Notes: generated by a model not told the origin, from the letters alone. Counted from the stretch's first letter, positions 17,578-28,394 are shown. The stretch: 64,000 nucleotides of DNA from Bifidobacterium sp. ESL0763 (GCF_029433395.1 NZ_JAQTHW010000002.1:496001-560000), one strand, 5' to 3'. Made by a program: numbers and translations.

Positions 17578-17936
17578 AACAACTCGTCCGTAAAGGACGT
17601 AAGGCCAAGCCGAAGAAGTCGAAGACTTTGGCCCTCAAGGGAAGCCCGCTGCGTCGTGGCGTGTGCACCCGTGTGTACACCACCACCCCGAAGAAGCCGA
17701 ATTCCGCGTTGCGTAAGGTCGCCCGTGTGCGCCTGAGCTCCGGCATCGAAGTCACCGCCTACATCCCGGGCGAGGGCCACAACCTGCAGGAGCACTCCAT
17801 CGTGCTCGTGCGCGGTGGCCGTGTCAAGGATCTTCCTGGTGTGCGTTACCACATCGTGCGCGGCGCGCTCGATACCCAGGGTGTCAAGGACCGCAAGCAG
17901 GGGCGTTCCCTGTACGGCGCAAAGAAGGCGAAGTAA
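17565..17936 (+). CDS. rpsL: 30S ribosomal protein S12
   Basis: 123 residues, full length ([20 protein letters not shown]...). It sits at the decoding centre of the 30S subunit. The streptomycin-relevant segment [18 protein letters not shown] is wild type at the usual lysine, and the later [11 protein letters not shown] loop is intact. The start codon is TTG, with GGAG eight bases upstream. It heads the rpsL-rpsG-fusA operon, with tuf further on. The upstream leader carries a short open frame that overlaps this start. Confidence 0.97.
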   Translation: MPTIEQLVRKGRKAKPKKSKTLALKGSPLRRGVCTRVYTTTPKKPNSALRKVARVRLSSGIEVTAYIPGEGHNLQEHSIVLVRGGRVKDLPGVRYHIVRGALDTQGVKDRKQGRSLYGAKKAK

Positions 17937-17941
17937 GAGAT

Positions 17942-18412
17942 ATGTCACGTAAAGGACCCTCCAAGAAGCACCAGCTGCTGCCCGATCCCATCTACGGCTC
18001 GACCGTGGTGGCACAGCTCATCAACAAGATCCTGCTCGATGGCAAGAAGGCCATCGCCGAGGACATCGTCTACTCCGCGCTCGATATGGTCAAGGCCAAG
18101 ACCGACCAGGAGCCCGTCTCCGTGCTCAAGCGCGCGCTCGACAACATCCGTCCGTCCCTCGAGGTCCGCTCCCGCCGTGTCGGCGGCGCGACCTACCAGG
18201 TCCCGGTCGAGGTCAAGCCCAACCGCGCCAACGCCCTGAGCCTTCGCTGGCTGACGGACTTCTCCCGCAAGCGTCGCGAGAAGACCATGGCCGAGCGTCT
18301 CGCCAACGAGATCCTCGACGCCTCCAACGGCCTCGGCGCTTCCGTGAAGCGTCGCGAGGACACGCACAAGATGGCCGAGGCCAACAAGGCCTTCGCCCAC
18401 TATCGCTGGTAA
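17942..18412 (+). CDS. rpsG: 30S ribosomal protein S7
   Basis: 156 residues, normal length ([20 protein letters not shown]...). It nucleates assembly of the 30S head by binding the 3' major domain of 16S rRNA, and in many bacteria represses its own operon. Conserved segments include [35 protein letters not shown] and the C-terminal [20 protein letters not shown]. It starts 6 bp after the rpsL stop, so the two are cotranscribed and probably coupled. fusA follows after 30 bp. Confidence 0.97.
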   Translation: MSRKGPSKKHQLLPDPIYGSTVVAQLINKILLDGKKAIAEDIVYSALDMVKAKTDQEPVSVLKRALDNIRPSLEVRSRRVGGATYQVPVEVKPNRANALSLRWLTDFSRKRREKTMAERLANEILDASNGLGASVKRREDTHKMAEANKAFAHYRW

Positions 18413-18442
18413 TCGAAGAGACGAGTTAGGTAAGGACAATCT

Positions 18443-20572
18443 ATGGCACTCGATGTGCTCAGCGACCTCAATGAGGTCCGTAACATCGGCATCATGGCCC
18501 ACATTGATGCCGGCAAGACCACCGCGACGGAACGTATCCTGTTCTACACCGGCAAGAACTACAAGATCGGCGAGACGCATGAGGGCGCCTCGACCATGGA
18601 CTTCATGGCCCAGGAGAAGGAACGCGGCATCACCATCCAGTCCGCCGCGACGACCTGCTTCTGGAACCGCCAGACCCATGATCCCGACAAGAAGTTCCAG
18701 ATCAACATCATCGACACCCCCGGCCACGTGGACTTCACGGCCGAGGTGGAGCGCTCGCTGCGCGTGCTCGATGGCGCCGTCGCCGTCTTCGACGGCAAGG
18801 AAGGCGTGGAGCCCCAGAGCGAGACCGTGTGGCGCCAGGCCGACAAGTACGGCGTGCCGCGCATCTGCTTCATCAACAAGATGGACAAGCTCGGCGCCGA
18901 CTTCTACTATTCCGTCGACACCATCAAGAAGAAGCTGGGCGCGACCCCGCTGGTCGTGCAGCTGCCGATCGGCGCCGAGAACGACTTCGTCGGCATGGTC
19001 GACCTGATCCGCATGAAGGCGTACGTCTGGAAGGACGTCACCAGCGATCTGGGCGCCCACTACGACGTCGTCGACATCCCCGACGACCTCAAGGACAAGG
19101 CCGCGGAATACCGCGAGACCCTGCTCGACCAGGTGGCCGAGTCGGACGACGACCTCATGGAGAAGTACCTCGAGTCCGGCGAGATGACCGACGACGAGAT
19201 CCGCGCGGGCATCCGCAAGCTCACCATCGACCGCAAGGCCTACCCGGTGCTGTGCGGCTCCGCCTTCAAGGACAAGGGCATCCAGCCGCTGCTCGACGCG
19301 GTGGTCGACTATCTGCCCAGCCCCGAGGACGTCCCCGCCATCGTCGGCTTCGAGCCCGGTGACGAGTCCAAGGAGATCGACCGCAAGCCGACCATGGACG
19401 ACCCCTTCGCCGCCCTGGTCTTCAAGATCTCGACCCACCCCTTCTATGGCAAGCTCGTGTTCGTGCGTGTCTACTCCGGCGCCATCAAGCCCGGCGACAC
19501 CGTGCTCGACTCCACCAAGGACAAGAAGGAGCGCGTCGGCAAGATCTTCCAGATGCACGCCGACAAGGAGAACCCGGTCGACGCCGCCGAAGCCGGCAAC
19601 ATCTACACCCTCGTGGGTCTGAAGAACGTCTCCACCGGCGACACGCTGTGCGACGAGAAGGCCCCGATTTCCCTGGAGTCCATGACCTTCCCCGACCCGG
19701 TGATCGAGGTCGCCGTGGAGCCGAAGACCAAGGCCGACCAGGAGAAGATGTCGATCGCGCTGGCGAAGCTCGCCGACGAGGATCCGACCTTCCAGGTCAA
19801 GACCGACGAGGAGAGCGGCCAGACGCTGATCAGCGGCATGGGCGAGCTCCAGCTCGACATCATCGTCGACCGCATGCGCCGTGAGTTCAAGGTGGAGTGC
19901 AACGTGGGCAACCCGCAGGTCGCCTACCGCGAGACCATCCGCAAGGCCGTCATGAACCAGGAATACACCCACAAGAAGCAGACGGGTGGTTCCGGCCAGT
20001 TCGCGAAGGTCCTGATGAACTTCGAGCCCATCGCCCCCGAGGAGGGCAAGGACTACGAGTTCGAGAACGAGGTCACCGGCGGCCACATCACCAAGGAATT
20101 CATTCCTTCGATCGATGCTGGCGTGCAGGAGGCCATGGAGTCCGGCATCCTCGCCGGCTTCCCGGTGGTGGGCGTCAAGGCGACCGTCACCGACGGCCAG
20201 ATCCACGACGTCGACTCCTCCGAGCTCGCGTTCAAGATTGCCGGTTCCATGGCGTTCAAGACCGCCGCTCCGAAGGCCAAGCCCGTCATCCTCGAGCCGA
20301 TCATGGCCGTCGAGGTGCGTACTCCCGAGGAGTACATGGGCGACGTCATGGGCGACATCAACTCCCGCCGTGGCAGCATCCAGGAGATGAAGGATTCCAC
20401 CGGCGTCAAGGTCATCGAGGCCAAGGTCCCGCTTAGCGAGATGTTCGGCTACATCGGCGACCTGCGCTCCAAGACCCAGGGCCGCGCGATGTTCACCATG
20501 CAGATGGATTCCTATGCGGAGGTGCCGAAGGCAGTCTCCGAGGAGATCATCAAGGCCCAGCGCGGCGAGTGA
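18443..20572 (+). CDS. fusA: Elongation factor G
   Basis: 709 residues. This GTPase drives ribosomal translocation and, with RRF, recycling. The G1 loop AHIDAGKTT, the switch II region DTPGHVDF and NKMD (G4) are present, followed by domains II to V with the PVIEPIM(A)VEV-like segment near the C-terminus. Acidic residues are frequent, as usual for actinobacterial EF-G. It lies 30 bp after rpsG. Two hairpins separate it from tuf. Confidence 0.97.
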   Translation: MALDVLSDLNEVRNIGIMAHIDAGKTTATERILFYTGKNYKIGETHEGASTMDFMAQEKERGITIQSAATTCFWNRQTHDPDKKFQINIIDTPGHVDFTAEVERSLRVLDGAVAVFDGKEGVEPQSETVWRQADKYGVPRICFINKMDKLGADFYYSVDTIKKKLGATPLVVQLPIGAENDFVGMVDLIRMKAYVWKDVTSDLGAHYDVVDIPDDLKDKAAEYRETLLDQVAESDDDLMEKYLESGEMTDDEIRAGIRKLTIDRKAYPVLCGSAFKDKGIQPLLDAVVDYLPSPEDVPAIVGFEPGDESKEIDRKPTMDDPFAALVFKISTHPFYGKLVFVRVYSGAIKPGDTVLDSTKDKKERVGKIFQMHADKENPVDAAEAGNIYTLVGLKNVSTGDTLCDEKAPISLESMTFPDPVIEVAVEPKTKADQEKMSIALAKLADEDPTFQVKTDEESGQTLISGMGELQLDIIVDRMRREFKVECNVGNPQVAYRETIRKAVMNQEYTHKKQTGGSGQFAKVLMNFEPIAPEEGKDYEFENEVTGGHITKEFIPSIDAGVQEAMESGILAGFPVVGVKATVTDGQIHDVDSSELAFKIAGSMAFKTAAPKAKPVILEPIMAVEVRTPEEYMGDVMGDINSRRGSIQEMKDSTGVKVIEAKVPLSEMFGYIGDLRSKTQGRAMFTMQMDSYAEVPKAVSEEIIKAQRGE

Positions 20573-20600
20573 TCGCTTCGCCACAAGGCGTGTCCTGTCT

Positions 20601-20634
20601 CCAGTCAGCGTTACTATTTTCTAGCGCTGACTGG
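20601..20634 (+). promoter_or_regulatory. Hairpin in the fusA-tuf spacer
   Basis: CCAGTCAGCG and CGCTGACTGG form a perfect 10-bp stem with a 14-nt AT-rich loop 28 bp past the fusA stop. No T run follows, so it may stabilise or process the mRNA rather than end it. Confidence 0.5.
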
Positions 20635-20687
20635 GTTAGGGCACTTATGTGGCAGGTAACCCAGAAACCCAGTAAATTGTAGCGAGT

Positions 20688-20709
20688 GCCCGTGCTGTTG
20701 GGCACGGGC
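20688..20709 (+). promoter_or_regulatory. Hairpin just upstream of the tuf ribosome-binding site
   Basis: GCCCGTGC and GCACGGGC pair around a 6-nt loop, ending 16 bp before the CAGGAGGAC ribosome site of tuf. It may affect tuf mRNA stability or initiation. Confidence 0.45.
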
Positions 20710-20738
20710 TAACTACGAAACGTCCAGGAGGACAAGCA

Positions 20739-21941
20739 ATGGCAGAAAAGGAAAAGTACGAGCGGACCAAGCCGCACGTCAACATCGGTACTATTGGCCA
20801 CGTCGATCACGGCAAGACGACCCTGACCGCGGCCATCTCCAAGGTGCTGCACGCGGAGTACCCCGACCTCAACCCGGAGTATGACTTCGAGCAGATCGAC
20901 GCCGCTCCCGAAGAGAAGCAGCGCGGCATCACCATCAACATCGCCCACATCGAGTATCAGACCGAGAAGCGTCACTATGCTCACGTGGACTGCCCCGGCC
21001 ACGCCGACTTCGTGAAGAACATGATCACCGGCGCCGCCCAGATGGATGGCGCGATCCTCGTGGTCGCCGCCACCGACGGCCCCATGGCCCAGACCCGCGA
21101 GCACGTCCTGCTCGCCCGCCAGGTCGGCGTCCCGAAGATCCTCGTCGCGCTCAACAAGTGCGACATGGTCGAGGACGAGGAGCTCATCGAGCTCGTCGAG
21201 GAAGAGGTCCGTGACCTCCTCGATGAGAACGGCTTCGATCGTGACTGCCCGGTCATCCGCACCTCCGCCTACGGCGCCCTGCACGATGACGCTCCGGACC
21301 ACGACAAGTGGGTCCAGACGGTCAAGGACCTCATGGATGCCGTCGACGACTACATCCCGACCCCTGTCCACGATCTGGACAAGCCGTTCCTGATGCCCAT
21401 CGAGGACGTCTTCACCATCTCCGGCCGTGGCACCGTGGTGACCGGCCGTGTCGAGCGTGGCCGCATCCCGGTCAACGCCCCGGCCGAGATCGTCGGCATC
21501 CGTCCGACCCAGACCACCACCGTCACCTCCATCGAGACCTTCCACAAGCAGATGGACGAGTGCGAGGCCGGCGACAACACCGGTCTGCTGCTGCGCGGCA
21601 TCAACCGTGACGACGTCGAGCGTGGCCAGGTCGTGGCCAAGCCCGGCACCGTGACTCCGCACCACAAGTTCGAGGGCGAAGTCTACGTGCTGACCAAGGA
21701 CGAGGGCGGCCGTCATTCGCCGTTCTTCTCGAACTACCGTCCGCAGTTCTACTTCCGCACCACCGACGTCACCGGCGTCATCACGCTGCCTGACGGCGTC
21801 GAGATGGTCCAGCCCGGCGACCACGCCACCTTCACCGTCGAGCTCATCCAGCCCGTCGCCATGGAGGAGGGCCTGACCTTCGCGGTTCGCGAAGGCGGCC
21901 ACACCGTCGGCTCAGGCCGTGTCACCAAGGTGATCGAGTAG
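20739..21941 (+). CDS. tuf: Elongation factor Tu
   Basis: 400 residues. It delivers aminoacyl-tRNA to the ribosomal A site as a GTP complex. G1 GHVDHGKTT, switch [14 protein letters not shown] and G4 NKCD are all canonical, and domains II and III are complete, ending VTKVIE. A strong CAGGAGGAC lies eight bases before ATG 20739. It is the usual last gene of the str operon. A strong terminator follows. Confidence 0.98.
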   Translation: MAEKEKYERTKPHVNIGTIGHVDHGKTTLTAAISKVLHAEYPDLNPEYDFEQIDAAPEEKQRGITINIAHIEYQTEKRHYAHVDCPGHADFVKNMITGAAQMDGAILVVAATDGPMAQTREHVLLARQVGVPKILVALNKCDMVEDEELIELVEEEVRDLLDENGFDRDCPVIRTSAYGALHDDAPDHDKWVQTVKDLMDAVDDYIPTPVHDLDKPFLMPIEDVFTISGRGTVVTGRVERGRIPVNAPAEIVGIRPTQTTTVTSIETFHKQMDECEAGDNTGLLLRGINRDDVERGQVVAKPGTVTPHHKFEGEVYVLTKDEGGRHSPFFSNYRPQFYFRTTDVTGVITLPDGVEMVQPGDHATFTVELIQPVAMEEGLTFAVREGGHTVGSGRVTKVIE

Positions 21942-21974
21942 TTCTAAGGCGTAAGCCGTAGATTTACTTAGCCG

Positions 21975-22008
21975 AATGTCCTCCGCATCGATTGGTGCGG
22001 GGGACATT
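21975..22008 (+). terminator. Terminator of tuf
   Basis: AATGTCC-x-CCGCA pairs with TGCGG-x-GGACATT around a short loop, followed by CCCGTTG. It starts 33 bp past the tuf stop. Confidence 0.75.
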
Positions 22009-22058
22009 CCCGTTGTACGGCCGCGACGGCGGGCCGCGGCGGTGTACAGCGCATGTGG

Positions 22059-22064
22059 CATAAT
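22059..22064 (+). promoter_or_regulatory. Possible extended -10 box for efp
   Basis: CATAAT preceded by TG at one base spacing (TGGCATAAT), about 60 bp before the efp start. No clear -35. Confidence 0.4.
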
Positions 22065-22124
22065 TACTGAGGCATTTTATGGAATGCAAGTCGTTTGAAA
22101 CATTGAAAACTAAGGTGACGAGAC

Positions 22125-22691
22125 GTGGCACAAACAAGCAATGACATCAAGAACGGTTCGGTCCTGAATCTGGACGGTCAACTGTGGACCGTCACGAAAT
22201 TCCAGCACGTCAAGCCCGGCAAGGGCCCGGCTTTCGTGCGCACCACCATCAAGAACGTGCTCTCCGGCAAGATCGTCGACAGGACGTTCAACGCGGGTAT
22301 GAAGATGGAGTTCGAGACCGTCGACAACCGCAACCTGCAGTACTCCTATGACGACGGCGAGAGCTTCGTCTTCATGGACATGACCACCTACGACCAGTTC
22401 AACATCCCGAAGACCCTGGTCGGCGAGCAGTCCAAGTACCTGCTCGAGGGCACCGACTGCATCGTCAGCTTCCACGACGGCACGCCGCTGAGCGTCGAGC
22501 TGCCGGCCTCCGTCATCCTCGAGGTCACCCACACCGAGCCGGGCCTGCAGGGCAACCGCTCCAACGCCGGCACCAAGCCGGCCACCGTCGAGACCGGCGC
22601 CGAGATCCAGGTGCCGCTCTTCGTCGGCGAGGGCGAGAAGGTCAAGGTCGACACCAGGGACGGCTCCTACCTCGGTCGCGAGAACAACTGA
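22125..22691 (+). CDS. efp: Elongation factor P, PGKGP-loop subfamily
   Basis: 188 residues in three beta-barrel domains. It rescues ribosomes stalled at consecutive prolines by binding between the P and E sites. The functional loop is KPGKGPAF with the tip lysine at residue 33. The PGKGP form is the actinobacterial subfamily described as working without lysine modification. The start is GTG 22125 with AAGGTGACGAG upstream; the initiator context explains why no ATG is seen. The nusB-gmk fusion gene begins 49 bp downstream, so the two are probably cotranscribed. Confidence 0.95.
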   Translation: MAQTSNDIKNGSVLNLDGQLWTVTKFQHVKPGKGPAFVRTTIKNVLSGKIVDRTFNAGMKMEFETVDNRNLQYSYDDGESFVFMDMTTYDQFNIPKTLVGEQSKYLLEGTDCIVSFHDGTPLSVELPASVILEVTHTEPGLQGNRSNAGTKPATVETGAEIQVPLFVGEGEKVKVDTRDGSYLGRENN

Positions 22692-22740
22692 GCGCAAGCG
22701 TCCACACTGCTGACTTCGACCGACTGAGAGGTATTCATCC

Positions 22741-24126
22741 ATGGCACGTTCCACCGCTCGCAAGAGGGCTTTGAACACGTTGTACGAGGCGGACGAGAAG
22801 GGGCAGGACATCGAGTCCCTGCTCGCCGAACGCCTCGCGCAACCCGGCGCGCAGACGCCCTTGCCCGATTACGCGGTGCGCATCGTGCACGGGGTCGCCG
22901 AGCATCGCGACGACATCGACCGCGCGCTCGACGAATACTCCACCAAGTGGAGCGTGAGGCGCATGGCCGTGGTCGACAGGAACATCCTGCGCATCGCCGT
23001 CTGGGAGATGCTCTTCGGCGACGACGTGCCCGACAAGGTGGCCATCGACGAGGCGCTCGGCCTGGCCAAGACCCTGAGCGACGACGACTCGCCCTCCTTC
23101 ATCCATGGCCTGCTGAGCGCCGTGTCCGACCACAAGGACGAGGTGTTCGCCGCCATCGCCGAGGAGCGCAGGCGCCGCGAGCAGGCCGAGGCCGAGAAGC
23201 GCAGGCTGGCCTCGCCCACGGCTCCGGGATTCCTGGTCTCCGGCGGCGTCAGCGGCCACGGCGACGGCAAGGGCATGGATGACGAGTCCGATGCCGCTGT
23301 CTCCGGAGATCAGGCCGGGGCCGAGTCTGATACATCTGGACAGGCCGAAAACGTGGAGACCGTTGCCGGTGATACCGACGAGGCCAATGATGACGGCAAC
23401 GCCGGGACCTCCAATGACGCCACCGATGTGAACGACGCCGATGGCGCGGAAGAAGCCGACAAATCCGCAACCAACGTTGCCCGAACGAGCGTTGCCGAAA
23501 ACGGGTCCGAAGCGAGCGGCGCGACCGAAGCGGAAGATCCGGCGCACAAGGGCCGTCTGATCGTGCTGACCGGCCCGACCGCCGTGGGCAAGGGCACCGT
23601 CGAGGCGGCGCTGCTCGAGCGGCATCCCGAGATCTGGGTGTCCGTATCCGGCACCACCCGTGACCCGCGTCCGGGCGAGGTCAACGGCAAAAACTACTGG
23701 TTCATGAGCGAAGACGAGTTCGTCGAGCGTGAGAAGCGGGGCTGGTTCCTCGAGACCGCCGTCGTGCACGGCATGGCCCGCTATGGCACGCCGCTGCAGC
23801 CGGTGCTCGACCACCTGGCCCGGAACATCCCCACCATCCTGGAGATCGATCTGCAGGGCGCCCGCCGCGTCAAGCAGCGCGCCGCCGAGCTCAACCTCGA
23901 GATCGTCTCCGTCTTCATCGCCCCGCCGAGCTACGACGAGCTGGTGAAGCGCCTGGTCGGCCGTGGCACCGAAAACGAGGAGCAGCGCGCCAAGCGCCTG
24001 GAGACCGCCAAGGTCGAGCTGGCCGCCGAACCCGAATTCGACGTCAAGATCGTCAACGACAAGGTAGACCAGGCCGCCAATGACCTTTGGCAGGTCATTG
24101 CCAAAGAGTACGGCATCGCGGATTAG
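22741..24126 (+). CDS. NusB-guanylate kinase fusion protein
   Basis: 461 residues in one uninterrupted frame. Residues 1 to about 145 are NusB, the RNA-binding antitermination factor for rRNA operons, with conserved blocks such as ARKRALNTLYEAD and VDRNILRIAVWEML. Residues about 146-268 are a low-complexity acidic D/A/T/N/E linker. Residues about 269-461 are a complete guanylate kinase (GMP + ATP to GDP + ADP): P-loop GPTAVGKGT, GMP site SVSGTTRDPRPGEVNGKNYW, and the lid RGTENEEQRAKRL. All Gmk catalytic elements appear intact. A GAGAGG ribosome site precedes ATG 22741. From memory, in other bifidobacteria nusB and gmk are separate genes with carA and carB between them; here carAB is absent and the two reading frames are joined. 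A terminator follows the stop. Confidence 0.93.
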   Translation: MARSTARKRALNTLYEADEKGQDIESLLAERLAQPGAQTPLPDYAVRIVHGVAEHRDDIDRALDEYSTKWSVRRMAVVDRNILRIAVWEMLFGDDVPDKVAIDEALGLAKTLSDDDSPSFIHGLLSAVSDHKDEVFAAIAEERRRREQAEAEKRRLASPTAPGFLVSGGVSGHGDGKGMDDESDAAVSGDQAGAESDTSGQAENVETVAGDTDEANDDGNAGTSNDATDVNDADGAEEADKSATNVARTSVAENGSEASGATEAEDPAHKGRLIVLTGPTAVGKGTVEAALLERHPEIWVSVSGTTRDPRPGEVNGKNYWFMSEDEFVEREKRGWFLETAVVHGMARYGTPLQPVLDHLARNIPTILEIDLQGARRVKQRAAELNLEIVSVFIAPPSYDELVKRLVGRGTENEEQRAKRLETAKVELAAEPEFDVKIVNDKVDQAANDLWQVIAKEYGIAD

Positions 24127-24150
24127 AGTCCGTTCCCGACTGTCTTTAAA

Positions 24151-24186
24151 TTTTTGGGCCATGGCTAAATGCCATGGCCCAAAAAA
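24151..24186. terminator. Bidirectional terminator after nusB-gmk
   Basis: GGGCCATGGC and GCCATGGCCC form a perfect 10-bp stem with loop TAAAT, flanked by TTTTT on the left and AAAAAA on the right. It can therefore act on either strand. Confidence 0.9.
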
Positions 24187-24284
24187 TATCCCCTCCAAAA
24201 AATGACAAGAGGCGCCGCCTCCCACGAATAACGCAACATTTACAGCGCAACAAACGCATAAAGTGGCGTTCACATCGCAACGTA

Positions 24285-24456
24285 GTGGAGGGGCAGAATA
24301 AATTTTTCTGGGCGTAAGACTTGGCCGAGCAAAATCCAAGGATTTTGCCTTCACGCTCGATACATCGCGCTCACTGCGCCTATGTGAAGCCCACAGGGCT
24401 TCACACTCAACGGCTCAGCTCAGAGCGTCCCAGAAAAGTTTATTCAGCCCCTCCAC
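24285..24456. repeat. MITE-like element, 172 bp, with 28-bp terminal inverted repeats
   Basis: The ends GTGGAGGGGC-x-GAATAAA and TTTATTC-x-GCCCCTCCAC match over 28 bp with two mismatches. Inside are two further palindromes, GCAAAATCC-AA-GGATTTTGC (24329-24348) and GTGAAGCC-CACA(G)-GGCTTCAC (24384-24404). There is no coding frame. It lies between the convergent nusB-gmk and ilvD genes. A target-site duplication is not clear. Confidence 0.85.
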
Positions 24457-24471
24457 GGTAGGGCAGTGGAA

Positions 24472-26331
24472 TCACTGAAGACCAGAGAGCTTATTAATCA
24501 GCTCCGGATCCCTAGTAGCCCCCTTGTCAGCCGACCGTGCAAACGCCGCATAGGCCTTCAACGCCAGCGACACCTTCCTGTCGCGATGCGCCACATACCC
24601 GTCTCCGGCTTCGAGCTCCTTGCGACGAGCCGCGAACTGCTCAGGCGTCAATTCAACGTCGATGGTGCGGTTGGGGATGTCGATGTCGATCATGTCGCCA
24701 TCGCGGATCAGGGCGATCGGGCCCTTGTTGGCCGCTTCGGGGGCGACGTGGCCGATCGCCAGGCCCGATGAGCCGCCGGAGTAGCGGCCGTCGGTGATCA
24801 GCGCGACGTCGCGGCCGATGCCCTTGCCCTTGACGAACGAGGTGGGGTAGAGCATCTCCTGCATGCCCGGGCCGCCCTTGGGTCCCTCGTAGCGGATGAC
24901 CAGCGCCTCGCCCTTCTTGAGCTTGTCGCCGAGGATGACCTCGACGGCCTGCTCCTGGGATTCGACGATGTGGGCCGGCCCGCGGAACTTCCAGATGTTC
25001 TCGGGCACGCCCGCGGTCTTGACGACGCAGCCGTCGGGGGCGAGGTTGCCGCGCAGGATGGCGAGGCCGCCTTCCTTGACGGCCGGATGGTCGATGTCGT
25101 GGATGGCGCCGTTGACGCGGTCGGTGTCGAGCGAGTCGGCGAGGGTCTCGTGGGTGAACGGCTCGGGGGACTTGATGTGCCCCGGTGCGGCGCGGTAGAG
25201 TTCCTTGGCCTTCTCGAGGCAGGTGGGGCGCATGATGTCCCAGTCGTCGAGCTTGGCCTGAAGCGTGGGATAGTCGACGGAATGCACGTCCTGGTTGAGC
25301 TTGCCGGCGCGGTCGAGCTCGCCCAGAATGCCGCAGATGCCGCCGGCGCGGTGCACGTCGGAGATCTCCCAGTCGCCGGAGGGGCTGGCCTTGCAGATGC
25401 AGGGCACGGTGTGGCTGATGCGTTCGATGTCGTCGAGGGTGAAGTCGACGTCGGCGCTCTGCGCGGCGGCGAGGATGTGCAGCACGGTGTTGGTGGAGCC
25501 GCCCATGGCCACGTCCATGGTCATGGCGTTCTCGAAGGCGTGCTTGGTGGCGATGGCGCGCGGCAGCACGCTCTCGTCGTCATCGTCGTAGTAGCGCTTG
25601 GCCAGATCGACGATCATCTTGCCGGCCCGCTCGAAAAGCTGCTTGCGGTAGCCGTGTGAGGCGAGCGTGGTGCCGTTGCCGGGCAGGGCCAGGCCGAGCG
25701 CCTCGGTCAGGCAGTTCATCGAGTTGGCGGTGAACATGCCGGCGCAGGAGCCGCAGGTGGGGCATACGGTCTTCTCGAAGGCCAGCAGGTCGGCGTCGGA
25801 GACGTTGTCGTCGGCGGAGGCGTACATCACGTCGATGAGGTCGGTGGTCTCGGTCTTGCCGTTGGACAGCGTGGTCGAGCCGGCCTCCATGGGGCCGCCG
25901 GAGACGAAGATGGTGGGGATGTTGAGCCTCAGCGCGGCCATGAGCATGCCGGGGGTGATCTTGTCGCAGTTGGAGATGCAGATCAGGGCGTCGGCGCAGT
26001 GGGCGTTGACGGAGTACTCGATGGCGTCGGCGATGATGTCGCGGCTCGGCAGCGAGTAGAGCATGCCCGTGTGGCCCATGGCGATGCCGTCGTCGACGGC
26101 GATTGTGTTGAACTCGCGGGGGATGCCGCCCGCCTCGCGCACGGCCTCGGATACCAGACGTCCGACCTTGTTGAGGTGGACGTGGCCGGGCACGAACTCG
26201 GAGAACGAGTTGGCGATGGCGACGATGGGTTTCCTGCCCAAGTCGTCCCCTGGCACGCCTGCGGCGCGATAGAGTGCTCGGGCACCGGCGAACATGCGGC
26301 CGGTCATGATATTGTGTGAGCGCATTTGCAT
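24472..26331 (-). CDS. ilvD: Dihydroxy-acid dehydratase
   Basis: 619 residues from ATG 26331 ([20 protein letters not shown]...), the start that matches the family; the frame stays open 36 codons further upstream without support. The enzyme dehydrates dihydroxy acids to the 2-oxo acids of valine, leucine and isoleucine. The three iron-sulfur cysteines are visible in [10 protein letters not shown] and [19 protein letters not shown], and the substrate/metal block [13 protein letters not shown] [12 protein letters not shown] is intact. The length is normal. It is divergent from rpoZ across 167 bp. Its 3' end is 15 bp from the MITE-like element. Confidence 0.96.
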   Translation of the reverse strand: MQMRSHNIMTGRMFAGARALYRAAGVPGDDLGRKPIVAIANSFSEFVPGHVHLNKVGRLVSEAVREAGGIPREFNTIAVDDGIAMGHTGMLYSLPSRDIIADAIEYSVNAHCADALICISNCDKITPGMLMAALRLNIPTIFVSGGPMEAGSTTLSNGKTETTDLIDVMYASADDNVSDADLLAFEKTVCPTCGSCAGMFTANSMNCLTEALGLALPGNGTTLASHGYRKQLFERAGKMIVDLAKRYYDDDDESVLPRAIATKHAFENAMTMDVAMGGSTNTVLHILAAAQSADVDFTLDDIERISHTVPCICKASPSGDWEISDVHRAGGICGILGELDRAGKLNQDVHSVDYPTLQAKLDDWDIMRPTCLEKAKELYRAAPGHIKSPEPFTHETLADSLDTDRVNGAIHDIDHPAVKEGGLAILRGNLAPDGCVVKTAGVPENIWKFRGPAHIVESQEQAVEVILGDKLKKGEALVIRYEGPKGGPGMQEMLYPTSFVKGKGIGRDVALITDGRYSGGSSGLAIGHVAPEAANKGPIALIRDGDMIDIDIPNRTIDVELTPEQFAARRKELEAGDGYVAHRDRKVSLALKAYAAFARSADKGATRDPELINKLSGLQ

Positions 26332-26449
26332 GGTCCAATATATACGTGGGTTTGTGTGGCGTCCGAGGCGTTTCGACCGCATAATGAACGCTTTCCGGGC
26401 AATTTCGTGGTCCCGGAGTCCAAGGGGCGTGAAAATCACGGTGTCGGCG

Positions 26450-26455
26450 TATAAT
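26450..26455 (+). promoter_or_regulatory. Consensus -10 box for rpoZ
   Basis: A perfect TATAAT 43 bp before the rpoZ start. The -35 at normal spacing is poor. Confidence 0.5.
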
Positions 26456-26498
26456 GAAGACTTTGGAAAGCTTTATTCTTCTTGAGGGAGCAAACGAT

Positions 26499-26792
26499 AT
26501 GGCATTTGGCACCGAGCCCACACCGAGCGGTCTTGCCGATCCGACGATCGACCAGCTGATGGAGAAGAGCGAGCACAACAAGTATTCGCTTTCGATCTTC
26601 GCCGCGAAGCGTGCCCGTCAGATCAACTCGTACTTCACCCAGCTCAACGAGGGTCTGCTGCAGAACGTCGGCCCGCTGGTCGAGTACCAGAACCAGGAGA
26701 AGCCCCTGTCGATCGCCTTCCGCGAGATCAACGAGGGCCTGCTGGAGGAGACGCTCGGCGAGGACGATCCGAGCGAGGGCGGCCTCAACTGA
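26499..26792 (+). CDS. rpoZ: RNA polymerase omega subunit
   Basis: 97 residues from ATG 26499, with GAGGGAG nine bases upstream; the 15 extra in-frame codons upstream are not supported. Omega helps fold and hold the beta-prime subunit. The conserved core [21 protein letters not shown] is present, followed by an acidic tail. It lies upstream of metK, as in many actinobacteria, with a terminator between the two. Confidence 0.93.
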   Translation: MAFGTEPTPSGLADPTIDQLMEKSEHNKYSLSIFAAKRARQINSYFTQLNEGLLQNVGPLVEYQNQEKPLSIAFREINEGLLEETLGEDDPSEGGLN

Positions 26793-26811
26793 TTTTGCCT
26801 TCGGGCGCATG

Positions 26812-26842
26812 GGTCCGGTTCCCGGAAGGGGCCGGGCCTTTT
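26812..26842 (+). terminator. Terminator of rpoZ
   Basis: GGTCCGG and CCGGGCC pair around a 13-nt loop and run into TTTT, 20 bp past the stop. Confidence 0.7.
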
Positions 26843-26945
26843 CGTTTCCTGGTGCATGTTTCGATACAGGCGTGCGCGTAAGATGACCGGCTGTATGTAT
26901 ACACGTCGGCCCTCAGGGCTCTGGCATGGAAGAAAGAAGTCCATT

Positions 26946-28169
26946 GTGACCAAAGAACGTCATCTCATTTCCGCCGAATCGGTTACCGAAGGGCATCCCG
27001 ACAAGGTCTGCGATCAGATTTCAGATGCGATCCTCGACGACATGCTGCGCCAGGATCCCCATTCCCACGTGGCCGTCGAGACGTCGGCCGCCATCGGACA
27101 GTTCCTCGTCTTCGGCGAGGTGACCAGCTCCGGCTACACCGACATCCAGCGCATCGTGCGCGATGTCGTCAAGAACATCGGCTACACCTCCTCCGAGGTG
27201 GGCCTCGACGCCGATTCCTGCGGCGTGCTCGTCTCGCTGACCGAGCAGAGCGCCGAGATCAACCAGGGCGTGGCGCGTCTCAACGCCGAGCAGGAGAGCG
27301 AGGTCTCGCGCGAGGAGCGCTACGAGGCCCAGGGCGCCGGCGACCAGGGCATCATGTTCGGCTACGCCTGCGACGAGACCGACGTGCTGATGCCGCTGCC
27401 AATCTACCTCTCGCACCGCCTGGCCTACCGCCTGGCCCAGGTGCGCAAGCAGGGCATCGTCCCGCACCTGCGCCCGGACGGCAAGACCCAGGTCACCATC
27501 GAATACGACGATGACGACCGGCCCGTGCGCGTCGACACGGTGCTCGTCTCCACCCAGCACGACCCGGACGTCGACCACGACTGGCTGCTGCCGCAGCTGC
27601 GCGAGCACGTCATCGAGCCGGTGCTCGCCGAGGTCTGCGGCGAGAGGATCAAGCATGATGACTACCGCATCCTGGTCAACCCGACCGGTTCCTTCGTGCT
27701 CGGCGGCCCCGCCGCGGACGCGGGCCTGACCGGCCGCAAGATCATCGTCGACACCTACGGCGGCGCGGCCCACCACGGCGGCGGCGCCTTCTCCGGCAAG
27801 GACCCGAGCAAGGTCGACCGTTCCGCGGCCTACGCCACGCGCTGGGTGGCCAAGAACATCGTCGCCGCCGGCCTGGCCCACAAGGTCGAGGTGCAGGTGG
27901 CCTACGCCATCGGCGTCGCCGACCCGGTGAGCGTCAACGTCAACACCTTCGGCACCGAGATCGGCGGGGTGACCCGCGAGCAGATCCAGGCCGCCGTGCG
28001 CGAGGTCTTCGACCTGCGTCCGGCCGCCATCATCGACGAGCTCGACCTGCTGCGCCCGATCTACCTGAAGACCGCCGCCTACGGCCACTTCGGCCGCACC
28101 GACCCGGACTTCACCTGGGAGGCCACCGACAAGGTCGACGAGCTCAAGGCGGCCATCGCCAAGGGCTGA
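26946..28169 (+). CDS. metK: S-adenosylmethionine synthase
   Basis: 407 residues from GTG 26946; this start gives the family N-terminus [19 protein letters not shown], and upstream codons look non-coding. The enzyme makes SAM from methionine and ATP. It carries the ATP motif [12 protein letters not shown] and the phosphate loop [19 protein letters not shown]. The length is typical. A GGAAGAAAGAAG purine run serves as ribosome site. A very strong hairpin follows. SAM made here is also the cofactor of the next gene, cfa. Confidence 0.96.
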   Translation: MTKERHLISAESVTEGHPDKVCDQISDAILDDMLRQDPHSHVAVETSAAIGQFLVFGEVTSSGYTDIQRIVRDVVKNIGYTSSEVGLDADSCGVLVSLTEQSAEINQGVARLNAEQESEVSREERYEAQGAGDQGIMFGYACDETDVLMPLPIYLSHRLAYRLAQVRKQGIVPHLRPDGKTQVTIEYDDDDRPVRVDTVLVSTQHDPDVDHDWLLPQLREHVIEPVLAEVCGERIKHDDYRILVNPTGSFVLGGPAADAGLTGRKIIVDTYGGAAHHGGGAFSGKDPSKVDRSAAYATRWVAKNIVAAGLAHKVEVQVAYAIGVADPVSVNVNTFGTEIGGVTREQIQAAVREVFDLRPAAIIDELDLLRPIYLKTAAYGHFGRTDPDFTWEATDKVDELKAAIAKG

Positions 28170-28194
28170 CCCCGGTTTTTCCGCTTTCGGCTTC

Positions 28195-28232
28195 GGGCCG
28201 CGTCGCACGACGATCGCCGTGCGACGCGGCCC
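28195..28232 (+). terminator. Terminator of metK
   Basis: GGGCCGCGTCGCAC and GTGCGACGCGGCCC form a perfect 14-bp stem with a 10-nt loop, then GTTTCGTCT. Confidence 0.85.
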
Positions 28233-28394
28233 GTTTCGTCTCTCCGGCACGCGTCGCGACGGTGCCGACGCGCGTCGGCGCACGCCGTCCCACCGAGGAA
28301 TTTCGCGCCACGCAAAAACGCTCAGGTGTCGGAACCGGACAATAGGCTGAGTGTGATTTGCGTTAAGAAAATGCACATGTTTTGGAGGTTGCGC

